Shown here in pieces: positions 40,827-48,594 of a stretch of DNA of 64,000 nt. A program made the translations under genes and the position numbers. The notes under the pieces are model-generated. The model was not told the origin of the DNA and searched no databases. It saw only the letters and a list, made by a program, of their open reading frames with translations. The first letter of the stretch is position 1. Each line of letters opens with the position of its first letter. Origin of the DNA: Bacteroidales bacterium (GTDB lineage: Bacteria; Bacteroidota; Bacteroidia; Bacteroidales; G3-4614); NCBI GenBank assembly GCA_015061035.1, contig SUXK01000008.1, positions 1 to 64,000 of the forward strand, given 5' to 3'.

Positions 40827-40855
40827 GTCGAAGTTAATCTATCCCAAACTTCGAC
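40827..40855 (+). promoter_or_regulatory. Third leader hairpin, next to the methyltransferase start codon
   Basis: GTCGAAGTT (40827-40835) pairs with AACTTCGAC (40847-40855). The stem ends 3 bases before the ATG at 40859, so it would occupy the ribosome docking region. It could gate translation or bind the methyltransferase. Confidence 0.65.
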
Positions 40856-40858
40856 GAT

Positions 40859-41899
40859 ATGCAAGACTCCAAATACACATTCATAGATCTTTTCTCCGGT
40901 TGCGGAGGGCTGTCGCTCGGATTCGAGATGGCTGGTTATAAGTCGCTATTGGCGATTGATAACTGGCAAGATGCTCTTGATACCTACAAGCATAACAACC
41001 CTGACGCTCGCACTCTCTGTGGCGATCTATCTAAGATTAATCCCGAAGATATTAAGCGAGAATATAACATCGACCGAGTGAGCGTCATTATTGGTGGCCC
41101 TCCGTGTCAAGGCTTCTCAATTGCAGGTAAGCGCATCATTGATGATGAACGAAACAAACTTTACAAATCATTTGTCAGCTTTGTTAGATGCTTTATGCCA
41201 GATGCCTTTGTGATGGAGAATGTGCCAAACATTCTCTCTATTGGCGATGGTGCGGTTAAAGAGTCTATCATCAAAGATTTTAGCGAGTTGGGTTATAATG
41301 TAACATACAAAGTCCTACTTGCATCTGACTACGGTGTTCCTCAAAATCGTCGAAGAGCCGTATTTGTAGGTTTGAAAAATGGCGAATATACATTTCCATT
41401 GCCAACTATCACTAATGCCGTGACCACAGAAGAGGCGTTGTCGGATCTTCCTGATGATAGTGTAACGGATGGTGAGGCGTACCCATTGTTGGCGCAAAGT
41501 GCTTATCAGCAATTTATCCGCCAAGGATGCGCCACGCTGTATAATCATCAAGCGACCATTCATACCGAGCAGACCACGCGCATTATTTCGATGGTTCCCG
41601 ATGGGGGCAACTATAAGGATTTACCCAAAGAACTTCAAAAAACTCGTAAAGTACATATTGCGTGGACTCGATTGAATAGCAAGAAGCCAAGCATTACTAT
41701 TGATACTGGACATCGACATCATTTTCACTACTCTTTTAATCGTGTCCCAACTGTGCGAGAAAGTGCCCGTATTCAATCTTTTCCTGACAGTTTCATATTT
41801 ACGAATAGTAAGACAAGTCAATACAAACAGGTGGGAAATGCAGTGCCACCATTAATGGCTAAGGCTATCGCAGAACAACTATTGCTAACCCTTAAATAG
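40859..41899 (+). CDS. DNA cytosine-5 methyltransferase 1 of a type II restriction-modification system
   Basis: This 346-residue protein shows all main C5-methyltransferase motifs: I DLFSGCGGLSLGFE (10-23), IV GGPPCQGFSIAG with catalytic Cys83, VI FVMENVPN, VIII QNRRRAVFVGL and X QYKQVGNAVPP. The target-recognition region lies between about 190 and 280. It protects host DNA. It is the first gene of a tight three-gene operon (7-base gap to the next) and is preceded by three hairpins. Confidence 0.94.
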   Translation: MQDSKYTFIDLFSGCGGLSLGFEMAGYKSLLAIDNWQDALDTYKHNNPDARTLCGDLSKINPEDIKREYNIDRVSVIIGGPPCQGFSIAGKRIIDDERNKLYKSFVSFVRCFMPDAFVMENVPNILSIGDGAVKESIIKDFSELGYNVTYKVLLASDYGVPQNRRRAVFVGLKNGEYTFPLPTITNAVTTEEALSDLPDDSVTDGEAYPLLAQSAYQQFIRQGCATLYNHQATIHTEQTTRIISMVPDGGNYKDLPKELQKTRKVHIAWTRLNSKKPSITIDTGHRHHFHYSFNRVPTVRESARIQSFPDSFIFTNSKTSQYKQVGNAVPPLMAKAIAEQLLLTLK

Positions 41900-41906
41900 A
41901 AGAACC

Positions 41907-43307
41907 ATGTACGCTGTCCCAGACGAATATTTCTTCCGAATACATCATGTTAGACCTCGTTTCAAGAACGATGTTGAGAGTGTCTTGTTGTATGTCGCAC
42001 AAGAGTGTACAAGGTTATCCGACTTACCTGTGCGAGACTATGCAGAGTTACTTAATCGTGCCATACGATTGTATGGCGGAAACTCCTCATTGGCCGACAA
42101 GACTATCAATAATTGGAGAACTGAAATAGCCGCTCTATTTGGTTTCTATATAGAGGATAAGCAGATTGATGTGACAAGGACAGGTGAAATGGCAAAAATG
42201 TTAGCTACAAAGCAAGACCTAATAGAGTTCTTCAAATATTATCTGTATTACTTTCAATATCCAGGAGGACATCTCAAGCAAGATCGTGTAAAGGAGTTTA
42301 TTGAAGCAGGTGTCAGATTCAAACCAGCCCAATATATTCTCAAGGTGCTGATTGCAGGAAATGCCAAGCATCCCCCTTTTGCTATTAGCAAAGCAGAAGC
42401 GACACATTGTATATTCAATGATTTACGAGTAACAAGGGATAATCGTGATCCGAAGGAAGTAGTTAAACTTATTGTGGATAATCGTGAACACAAAATTGAG
42501 TACGATTCTCAAGGTGATGTTATAAGATATGCTGGCGACATTCTCGACTATATGGTTTTAGCCAATCTGCTAAAAGAGTCTCACGGATATTACTATATTA
42601 ATGGTGGCGACTCCGAGGTTATATCCGCTTTTGTGAGGAGTTCTGCTTACTTTGAAGGATATGACAATTTTTATGGTAGGCAAAACATTGACCTAACCTC
42701 TATTAGGTTGAAAGAACCTCTGTGGTTTGAGTATGTTAACAATAAGTTGTCTTCCGACCTGTTTGCAACTGACATAGTTCAATTTATTGAAGAAACCTCT
42801 GCCGAGTACACGGATATTGTTGATGATAGAATCCAGCATATTATCGCTGATTCGCATCATACTACAAAAGATATTGGTGATATTGGAGAGTCTCTTGTCA
42901 TTAGCCACGAGAAAGTGCGTATTACGCAGTGTGGATTGGGGGACTTGTCTCACTTAATACAGAAAATACCAACAGCTTTAGGCGTAGGCTATGATATTCA
43001 AAGTTTAGAGGGAACTCCTGACCGCATAAAGCGCTATATTGAGGTTAAAACTACTATCAGTCAAAATAGGCTTAACTTCGGCAATTTCCATTTAACTCCC
43101 AATGAATGGAATTCTGCCACTACGCTCCGAGATCGTTATTATGTTTATCGCTTGATGATAAGTAAAGACGAACGAACTCTCTATATTCTACAAGATCCTG
43201 AAAGTTTATATAAGCAGAATAAAATATCAATGTCATTATCACATAAAAGTGGTGTTGAAATATCATTTCCCGAAACCGCTTGTACTAAAACCGCACTAAT
43301 GCTATGA
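41907..43307 (+). CDS. DUF3883 (NO VEIN C-terminal) protein, probable restriction endonuclease
   Basis: The first 300 of 466 residues match no family I know. Residues about 325-440 form a DUF3883-like domain: IGDIGESLVISHE, GVGYDIQSLEGT and RYIEVKTT. The D...E-K spacing is that of a PD-(D/E)XK nuclease active site. It sits between two C5-methyltransferases, 7 bases after the first and overlapping the second by 4 bases (ATGA). That makes it the best candidate for the cognate endonuclease. The N-terminal part is probably for DNA recognition. Activity is inferred. Confidence 0.8.
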   Translation: MYAVPDEYFFRIHHVRPRFKNDVESVLLYVAQECTRLSDLPVRDYAELLNRAIRLYGGNSSLADKTINNWRTEIAALFGFYIEDKQIDVTRTGEMAKMLATKQDLIEFFKYYLYYFQYPGGHLKQDRVKEFIEAGVRFKPAQYILKVLIAGNAKHPPFAISKAEATHCIFNDLRVTRDNRDPKEVVKLIVDNREHKIEYDSQGDVIRYAGDILDYMVLANLLKESHGYYYINGGDSEVISAFVRSSAYFEGYDNFYGRQNIDLTSIRLKEPLWFEYVNNKLSSDLFATDIVQFIEETSAEYTDIVDDRIQHIIADSHHTTKDIGDIGESLVISHEKVRITQCGLGDLSHLIQKIPTALGVGYDIQSLEGTPDRIKRYIEVKTTISQNRLNFGNFHLTPNEWNSATTLRDRYYVYRLMISKDERTLYILQDPESLYKQNKISMSLSHKSGVEISFPETACTKTALML

Positions 43308-44263
43308 AGAAATTGAAAGTTGCATCAATGTTTTGTGGGTGCGGAGGTATGGATTTAGGTATCTTGGGTGGATTTGAGTATCTCGGAAAGAGATACGCTA
43401 AACTACCTTATGAGATTGTGTATGCGTTGGATAATGATGAGTACTGTACGAAGATCTACAACGACAACTTCAAGCATAAATGTGTTGTTCAAGATATTAA
43501 ATCTTTAGATATTGCGAGCCTGCCCGATTTCGATGTCTTGATAGGAGGTTTCCCTTGTCAATCATTTTCTATCTCTGCACAAAACCCACCTCGACTTGGA
43601 TATAAGGATGAGCGAGGAATGCTATTCTTTGAGATGGTAAAGATTCTGCGTGAGCGACATCCTCGATTCTTTATTGCCGAGAATGTCAAAGGTCTATTAT
43701 CTGCAAACAAAGGCAAAGCCTTCCCAATGATTATTGAGGAGTTTGAGAATGCGGGTTATAAAGTTGTGCAGAAGCTTCTCAATGCTGAAGAGTATGGCGT
43801 ACCGCAGCGTCGCCAGAGAGTTGTGATTGTTGGCTTTCGCAACGAGGATGACTATAATAGATTCAACTATCCAACACCCATCAACAATCGTAAGACATTG
43901 GGTGATGTTATAGATTTGTTAGCCGACAATGATGACAAATGGTTTTTCAGTCAAAAGGCGGTTGATGGAATGATGGCCGTGCGCGAAAAGATGAATAAGG
44001 GTCGAGTACAAAATCTCGACGAGCCATGTAACACCATAAGTTCGCATTTAGCGAAAGTTAGTCTAAATTCAACGGATCCTGTGCGATTTGTGAATGACCG
44101 CTATCGTCGTTTCACTCCACGAGAGTGTGCAAGAATCCAATCATTCCCCGACTCTTTTGTGTTGGATTCTGTATCCGAAGCTCGCCAATATAAAGCTATT
44201 GGTAATGCGGTACCACCTGTGATGATGTGGTATATTGCAAAAGAATTAATCAAAGCGAAATAA
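43304..44263 (+). CDS. DNA cytosine-5 methyltransferase 2 of the same system
   Basis: This 319-residue protein has motif I ASMFCGCGGMDLGILGG, motif IV GGFPCQSFSI (Cys85), motif VI FIAENVKG, motif VIII PQRRQRVVIVGF and motif X QYKAIGNAVPPVMM. It differs clearly from methyltransferase 1. Two C5 enzymes in one operon usually mean an asymmetric recognition site, with one enzyme per strand. The ATGA overlap with the nuclease gene implies translational coupling. A strong terminator follows. Confidence 0.94.
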   Translation: MKKLKVASMFCGCGGMDLGILGGFEYLGKRYAKLPYEIVYALDNDEYCTKIYNDNFKHKCVVQDIKSLDIASLPDFDVLIGGFPCQSFSISAQNPPRLGYKDERGMLFFEMVKILRERHPRFFIAENVKGLLSANKGKAFPMIIEEFENAGYKVVQKLLNAEEYGVPQRRQRVVIVGFRNEDDYNRFNYPTPINNRKTLGDVIDLLADNDDKWFFSQKAVDGMMAVREKMNKGRVQNLDEPCNTISSHLAKVSLNSTDPVRFVNDRYRRFTPRECARIQSFPDSFVLDSVSEARQYKAIGNAVPPVMMWYIAKELIKAK

Positions 44264-44264
44264 C

Positions 44265-44301
44265 AACCTCCTCATAAGCATAATACTACCATGAGGAGGT
44301 T
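44265..44301. terminator. Bidirectional terminator between methyltransferase 2 and the GIY-YIG gene
   Basis: AACCTCCTCAT (44265-44275) pairs with ATGAGGAGGTT (44291-44301), followed by TTT. The stem is a perfect 11 bases. Confidence 0.85.
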
Positions 44302-44328
44302 TTGCTAATTAGTATGATATGGTTCCAA

Positions 44329-44760
44329 CTATCTTAAATGAAAATCCATGTCAAATTTAGACACCCTGCCCTTTGAGATAACTCTCACTGGGCTGTAATT
44401 GTATGTCTCCTTACCCTGAGTATTAATAGGAGGTTGGGCTTTATAAATACATGCATTCTCAACTTCATCTAATGAACCAATTGGAACTTCGCATACACTG
44501 TAATATAAGGTCTCTCCTTTTTCTAATTCGGCATTCCAATCTTCATAATGTTCATGTTCCCCATTTAATCGAGCATTAACATCTTCCGATTGCCCAATAT
44601 AAAGCAACTCTTTTATATTGGCGGTATACTTACCATCCCTATTTTGAGTTCTTTCACCTCGGTACACAAAGTATAGTCCTGATATTGCTGGAATGCTTTC
44701 TTTGTGTACTTCTGGATAATATCCATTGAATTCTAAATTGTATCTTTTCACTATCAACAT
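44329..44760 (-). CDS. GIY-YIG domain protein, possible second nuclease of the island
   Basis: The GIY-YIG pattern is visible in these 143 residues: SGLYFVYRG (28-30 as the GIY variant), ELLYIGQSEDVNARL (YIG at 54-56, with Arg64 in the catalytic position) and DEVENACIYKAQPPINTQG, which carries the metal-binding Glu and the PPINTQ motif of the family. It faces the methyltransferase operon. Some type II restriction enzymes (Eco29kI, Hpy188I) are GIY-YIG nucleases, so it may be a second nuclease or a repair-type enzyme. Its role is uncertain. Confidence 0.75.
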   Translation of the reverse strand: MLIVKRYNLEFNGYYPEVHKESIPAISGLYFVYRGERTQNRDGKYTANIKELLYIGQSEDVNARLNGEHEHYEDWNAELEKGETLYYSVCEVPIGSLDEVENACIYKAQPPINTQGKETYNYSPVRVISKGRVSKFDMDFHLR

Positions 44761-45185
44761 ATTTTAGTACTATTGCTTTTATTATGTTCTTTGCTGATGG
44801 CATTATCTTTGTTCTGTTTATTTGTGGAACTTGAGACGAATTGCCATATTTGCATCGCTAAAATGAAATATATGTGTTATTTTACTCCCCATAGCCATCG
44901 TTTTTCAGGATTTGGCAATCCGCCATCTTTTTAATCATCGTCGAGTTATCTCATAGGCACCTCCTAACTTATTATATATTAAACAAAAGCAAAATTGATA
45001 TTAACAATAGGTGTGCCAGTGGGTATTTTTAGGACAAATTGAAGATTTTGGCAGTCTTTAGATGCAAATAACTGACACAATGGCAGAAGAGCTAGGATAA
45101 CCTAGCTCTTTTTGTCATTATCAACAAAGAAAAAGGCGACCGAAGTCGCCTTGCCACTCTTTACCTAATTCATCAACCCTCCTCA
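44761..45185. other. Intergenic spacer with two hairpins
   Basis: No coding sequence is recognised. AAGAGCTAGG-ATAA-CCTAGCTCTTTTT (45087-45112) looks like a plus-strand terminator, so something transcribed rightward may once have ended here. AAGGCGAC-CGAA-GTCGCCTT follows (45132-45151) and may terminate the excisionase-like gene read leftward. Confidence 0.5.
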
Positions 45186-45278
45186 CTAGCGTCGATTTCT
45201 ATATCGCCACGGATCGGGAGTCATAAACTTTTCGAACTCCTCCATATTAGTGATGTACTCGATATTTTGTTTCTTCTA
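45186..45278 (-). pseudogene. In-frame continuation of the excisionase-like gene after the amber codon
   Basis: Beyond TAG the frame reads KKQNIEYITNMEEFEKFM, then a PDPWRYRNRR tail and another TAG. Composition and length look like a genuine C-terminus, which marks the first TAG as a recent nonsense change or a sequencing error. Confidence 0.6.
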
Positions 45279-45542
45279 GAGCCACTTCTTGATAGTCGGT
45301 CGATCGAAATACAATCTGTTACCTTGGCGGATAAAAGGAATGTCGTGACACCTCACCGTTCGGTACACCGCAGATTTGGATTTGCCAAGTAGCTTGCAAA
45401 CATCCTCCACGCTCATCAATTCTCCTTCGAGTGGCTGAGGTTGCTGTTTCTCGCGAACTGTCTTTTCAAGTGCTTCAATTCGTTCTACCAGATTTTGAAT
45501 GAGCTCTGGCATTTGCTCAAATGATACAACTTTCGTTTCCAT
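45276..45542 (-). CDS. Excisionase-like helix-turn-helix protein, truncated by an amber codon
   Basis: The 88-residue reading starts at the ATG at 45542 (METKVVSFEQMPELIQNLVE). A coiled-coil N-terminus leads into a MerR/excisionase-type helix-turn-helix (LMSVEDVCKLLGKSKSAVYRTV) and the wing FIRQGNRLYFDRPTIKKWL. It then meets TAG at 45276-45278. The same frame continues for 29 sensible codons to a second TAG at 45186. Similar proteins in Bacteroidales mobile elements regulate integration. No integrase is in the window. The gene is either degraded or newly shortened. Confidence 0.72.
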   Translation of the reverse strand: METKVVSFEQMPELIQNLVERIEALEKTVREKQQPQPLEGELMSVEDVCKLLGKSKSAVYRTVRCHDIPFIRQGNRLYFDRPTIKKWL

Positions 45543-45700
45543 TTTGTTATTGGTTTTTAGTGAATTCATATTAAGTATAGGAGGGCATTGAAGGGAAGGT
45601 TTGATAATGAGTGATTTTTTTGCAAAAAAGTTGTGAACGACTTTCGCCACCGACAACCTATGCCTTTTTATTAGAAAGTACAATTATCTTCGCCATTTTA

Positions 45701-45740
45701 TTGCAGCTCGTTGCACTCCATTGCACACCATTGCAAACTT
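45701..45740. repeat. Four 10-base phased TTGCA repeats
   Basis: TTGCAGCTCG, TTGCACTCCA, TTGCACACCA and TTGCAAACTT follow one another with an exact 10-base period, so TTGCA faces the same side of the helix each time. The position upstream of the excisionase-like gene suggests binding sites for it or for a lost integrase. Confidence 0.75.
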
Positions 45741-45779
45741 GGCGAGATATTTTTGTTGAATGGGCAGACAAGCATAGAA

Positions 45780-45813
45780 AAATCCCGAAAGTCGAGTCTA
45801 ACTTTCGGGATTT
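45780..45813. terminator. Perfect 13-base hairpin near the island right end
   Basis: AAATCCCGAAAGT (45780-45792) pairs with ACTTTCGGGATTT (45801-45813), 8-base loop. It may be a terminator or part of an attachment region. Confidence 0.6.
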
Positions 45814-45850
45814 ATTCGTCTATTTTTGTGGAAATTTCTGTTGCTATTTG

Positions 45851-45890
45851 TGGGCGTTAGCGTTTGTTAGTGTGCATTAGAGGGCGTTAG
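45851..45890. repeat. Four 10-base phased TTAG repeats at the island right boundary
   Basis: TGGGCGTTAG, CGTTTGTTAG, TGTGCATTAG and AGGGCGTTAG, again with an exact 10-base period. They end 22 bases before the ZIP gene stop. Confidence 0.75.
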
Positions 45891-45911
45891 TTACTTACCG
45901 ATGCAGAATTA

Positions 45912-46715
45912 TTATAACGTTCCGTCTAAAATCATCATAATGGCAAAGCCTAAGGCAACGCCTATGGTGGCAATATTTGAATGTTTACCTGATTGCCCCT
46001 CGGGGATAATCTCTTCAACTATAACATATAGCATTGCTCCTCCAGCAAAGGCAAGTATGGCAGGAAATATTGGCATTGTTCCATCAATTAGTAACATGGT
46101 GATTAATGCCGATATTGGTTGCACCAACCCTGTTGCCGATCCCCACAAAAACGATTTGAATTTACTCATTCCCATACTATTGAGGGGTGCCGACACAACG
46201 GCTCCTTCTGGGATGTTTTGCAGTGCCATTCCCAAAGATAGTGCTATGGCTGTGGCTCCTGTTATCATATCGCCTCCCTCCATTGCTCCCGAAAGGACTA
46301 CTCCTATTGCCATACCTTCGGGGATGTGGTGAATTGTTATGGCAAGTATAAGCATAGTGCTTCGCTTTAAACTTGATGGCAATCCCTCAACTGAATCGGA
46401 GGAGATATGTAGGTGTGGCGTAATGGTATCTAAAAGAAGTAAGAATCCCATACCTACCAAAAAACCTATGGTGGGTGAGAGCCATGGTATAGAGTCTTTT
46501 TCGGCAGCCATCTCCATTGCTGGTTGCATTAACGACCATATTATGGCAGCAAGCATAACTCCTGCAGCAAATCCCAACATAAGTTTCTGCGAGGGCGAAT
46601 TGCTATCGCTCTTTATCATATATACTGTTGCTGCTCCTATAACACATCCTATTATTGGGATTACTAATCCCATCGCAACCAATATTGTATTGTTATTTAA
46701 AAACTCCTCTAACAT
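45912..46715 (-). CDS. zupT: ZIP family metal transporter
   Basis: This 267-residue protein has eight predicted membrane helices. ZIP motifs are visible: ILAITIHHIPEGMAIGVV (helix IV, metal ligands H, P, E) and ALSLGMALQNIPEGAVVSAPL (helix V). A histidine in ITPHLHISSD lies in the central loop. It imports zinc or other divalent cations across the inner membrane. Its start overlaps the end of the upstream VanZ-like gene by 23 bases, implying one transcript. Confidence 0.92.
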   Translation of the reverse strand: MLEEFLNNNTILVAMGLVIPIIGCVIGAATVYMIKSDSNSPSQKLMLGFAAGVMLAAIIWSLMQPAMEMAAEKDSIPWLSPTIGFLVGMGFLLLLDTITPHLHISSDSVEGLPSSLKRSTMLILAITIHHIPEGMAIGVVLSGAMEGGDMITGATAIALSLGMALQNIPEGAVVSAPLNSMGMSKFKSFLWGSATGLVQPISALITMLLIDGTMPIFPAILAFAGGAMLYVIVEEIIPEGQSGKHSNIATIGVALGFAIMMILDGTL

Positions 46716-47109
46716 AATTGATGAATCTAAAATATAGTTTTGCTGTATATGGTGCTAAACTCGTTGCAACTACTCCACCCGCAATATTACACACAAAATC
46801 TAAAATATCACCACTGCGTGTATCGGTTAAGAGTTGTTGCCCCACCTCAGTTACCCCTGCAAGTAGCAAAATGGTTACAAGCGCTATGATTGTGGATAGT
46901 TTTCGACCCATCCAAATAAAGTCGATGTAGAGTGCCGATGCTACCCCATAATACATAATAAAATGAACTACCTTATCGGCGTGGGGAAACATCAAGAAAC
47001 TCAAACTATCATACTCATGAACATTATTAAAAGACAGATAGAGAAGCAGAGCAATGGCCACCATACTCAATTTATAACTATTCACTATCTTTATAACGTT
47101 CTTGCCCAT
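46693..47109 (-). CDS. VanZ-like family membrane protein
   Basis: This protein of about 138 residues from the ATG at 47109 (MGKNVIKIVNS) has four membrane helices. The VanZ-like signatures are FPHADKVVHFIMYYGVASALYI and GVTEVGQQLLTDTRSGDILDFVCNIAGGV. A GTG start at 47124 is possible. The biochemical function of the family is poorly known; some members affect teicoplanin resistance. It overlaps zupT. Confidence 0.82.
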   Translation of the reverse strand: MGKNVIKIVNSYKLSMVAIALLLYLSFNNVHEYDSLSFLMFPHADKVVHFIMYYGVASALYIDFIWMGRKLSTIIALVTILLLAGVTEVGQQLLTDTRSGDILDFVCNIAGGVVATSLAPYTAKLYFRFINYVRGVFK

Positions 47110-47175
47110 ATTGCTGTTTACCACACTATGTTTAATGAAATTAAAAATTGTGTGCTAAGATAACTATTTTTATTG

Positions 47176-47183
47176 TATCTTCG
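47176..47183 (+). promoter_or_regulatory. Candidate -7 box of dgt
   Basis: TATCTTCG, a variant of TAnnTTTG also seen before the GH3 gene, lies 21 bases before the dgt start codon. No clear -33. Confidence 0.45.
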
Positions 47184-47204
47184 CAAAAGATTTAGATTTT
47201 ATAG

Positions 47205-48554
47205 ATGAATAGTAACGAAAAAATGGATTGGGGACGTTTATTGTCCTCTAAGAGATTTGGTCTTGAAGATTATGATGATGACAAACATCACAATCGCACT
47301 CGCTTTCAACGCGACTATGACCGATTGATATTTTCGGCTCCATTTCGCCGACTACAAAATAAAACTCAGGTTTTTCCTTTGCCTGGCAGTGTGTTTGTTC
47401 ATAACCGTTTGACGCATAGTTTAGAGGTGTCGAGCGTGGGACGCTCATTAGGAAGTAACATTGCTTCGCATATTGAGGAAAATACCACCGATGAGGAGTT
47501 ATTACGTAAACTTCCCGGCATACCCGATATTGTGGCTACCGCTTGTTTGGCACACGATATGGGAAATCCTCCTTTTGGACATTCGGGAGAGATGGCAATA
47601 GGCTCGTTCTTTTCTGAAGGTAAGGGATTGGAGTTGAAGGGTATTATCGGAGACCGACTCTGGTGCGACCTCTCGCACTTTGAGGGTAACGCCAATGCCT
47701 TCCGTCTTTTAACTCACCACTTTAACGGCAGAAGGAAAGGTGGTTTTGCTCTCACCTACTCAACTCTTGCATCGATAGTTAAATACCCTTACGAATCGGC
47801 TCTTGCTGGGGTAAAGGGTAAATTCGGGTTCTTTGTAAGTGAAGAGGAGCACTACAAAAAGGTTGCTGCGGAGTTGGGCATATTAGACAAAGGTGATGGT
47901 AAATATGTGAAATATTGTCGACACCCATTGGTATATTTGGTTGAGGCTGCCGATGATATTTGTTATCAGATAATGGACATTGAGGACTCGCACAAACTAA
48001 AAATCCTTACAACCAACCAAACAAAAGAGTATCTGTTGGCATTCTTTGAGGGAGAGGGATTAGAACACGTTGAGAATATTTTATCGATGGTTGAGGACAA
48101 AAATGAGCAGATTGCCTATTTGCGTTCGTCTATTGTGGGGTTATTGGTTGATGAGTGTTCAAAAGCATTTATTGCTCACGAAGATGAGATATTGCGAGGT
48201 GAGTGTACTAAACCTCTTATTGATATGATCTCTGAAACTCCTCGCAAAGCATACGAAGCATGCTCTGAAATGGCATATGAAAAGATATATAACTACTCTG
48301 GGGTATTAGATATTGAGTTGGCTGGTAACCAAATTGTAAATATGTTATTGGAGCGTTTGGTTGATGCAGTACTGCACCCCGACAAATCATACTCAAAACT
48401 GCTGTTGGCAAAAGTTCCTCAACAGTATGATATGAGAGCGAAAGATATTCCATCGCGTATTCAGGCGGTAACCGATTACATTTCGGGTATGACCGATGTT
48501 TATGCTTTGGATTTGTATCAAAAACTAAACGGAATGAGTTTACCGGTAATTTAG
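47205..48554 (+). CDS. dgt: Deoxyguanosinetriphosphate triphosphohydrolase (HD domain dNTPase)
   Basis: This 449-residue protein has HD-domain metal motifs NRLTHSLEVSSVGR, TACLAHDMGNPPFGHSGE and the later VEAADDICYQIMDIED. FSAPFRRLQNKTQVFPL is the family's N-terminal signature. It hydrolyses dGTP to deoxyguanosine and tripolyphosphate, and some homologues deplete dNTPs against phages. Here it sits among housekeeping genes, 40 bases before hflX. Confidence 0.92.
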   Translation: MNSNEKMDWGRLLSSKRFGLEDYDDDKHHNRTRFQRDYDRLIFSAPFRRLQNKTQVFPLPGSVFVHNRLTHSLEVSSVGRSLGSNIASHIEENTTDEELLRKLPGIPDIVATACLAHDMGNPPFGHSGEMAIGSFFSEGKGLELKGIIGDRLWCDLSHFEGNANAFRLLTHHFNGRRKGGFALTYSTLASIVKYPYESALAGVKGKFGFFVSEEEHYKKVAAELGILDKGDGKYVKYCRHPLVYLVEAADDICYQIMDIEDSHKLKILTTNQTKEYLLAFFEGEGLEHVENILSMVEDKNEQIAYLRSSIVGLLVDECSKAFIAHEDEILRGECTKPLIDMISETPRKAYEACSEMAYEKIYNYSGVLDIELAGNQIVNMLLERLVDAVLHPDKSYSKLLLAKVPQQYDMRAKDIPSRIQAVTDYISGMTDVYALDLYQKLNGMSLPVI

Positions 48555-48594
48555 TTAATTAGAATTTAATTTCTCATTCCTAATTAAAGAAAAG

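Noticed and set aside
40659-40855. Possible retron or diversity-generating-retroelement RNA
   Set aside because: No reverse transcriptase gene is present in the island, and the hairpins abut a methyltransferase gene.
45543-45683. Extended N-terminus of the excisionase-like protein
   Set aside because: It relies on a TTG start; the ATG at 45542 gives the usual METKVVSFEQ beginning.
37331-45911. Direct repeats flanking the accessory island
   Set aside because: I compared the two borders and found no convincing shared repeat, so no attachment site pair is claimed.
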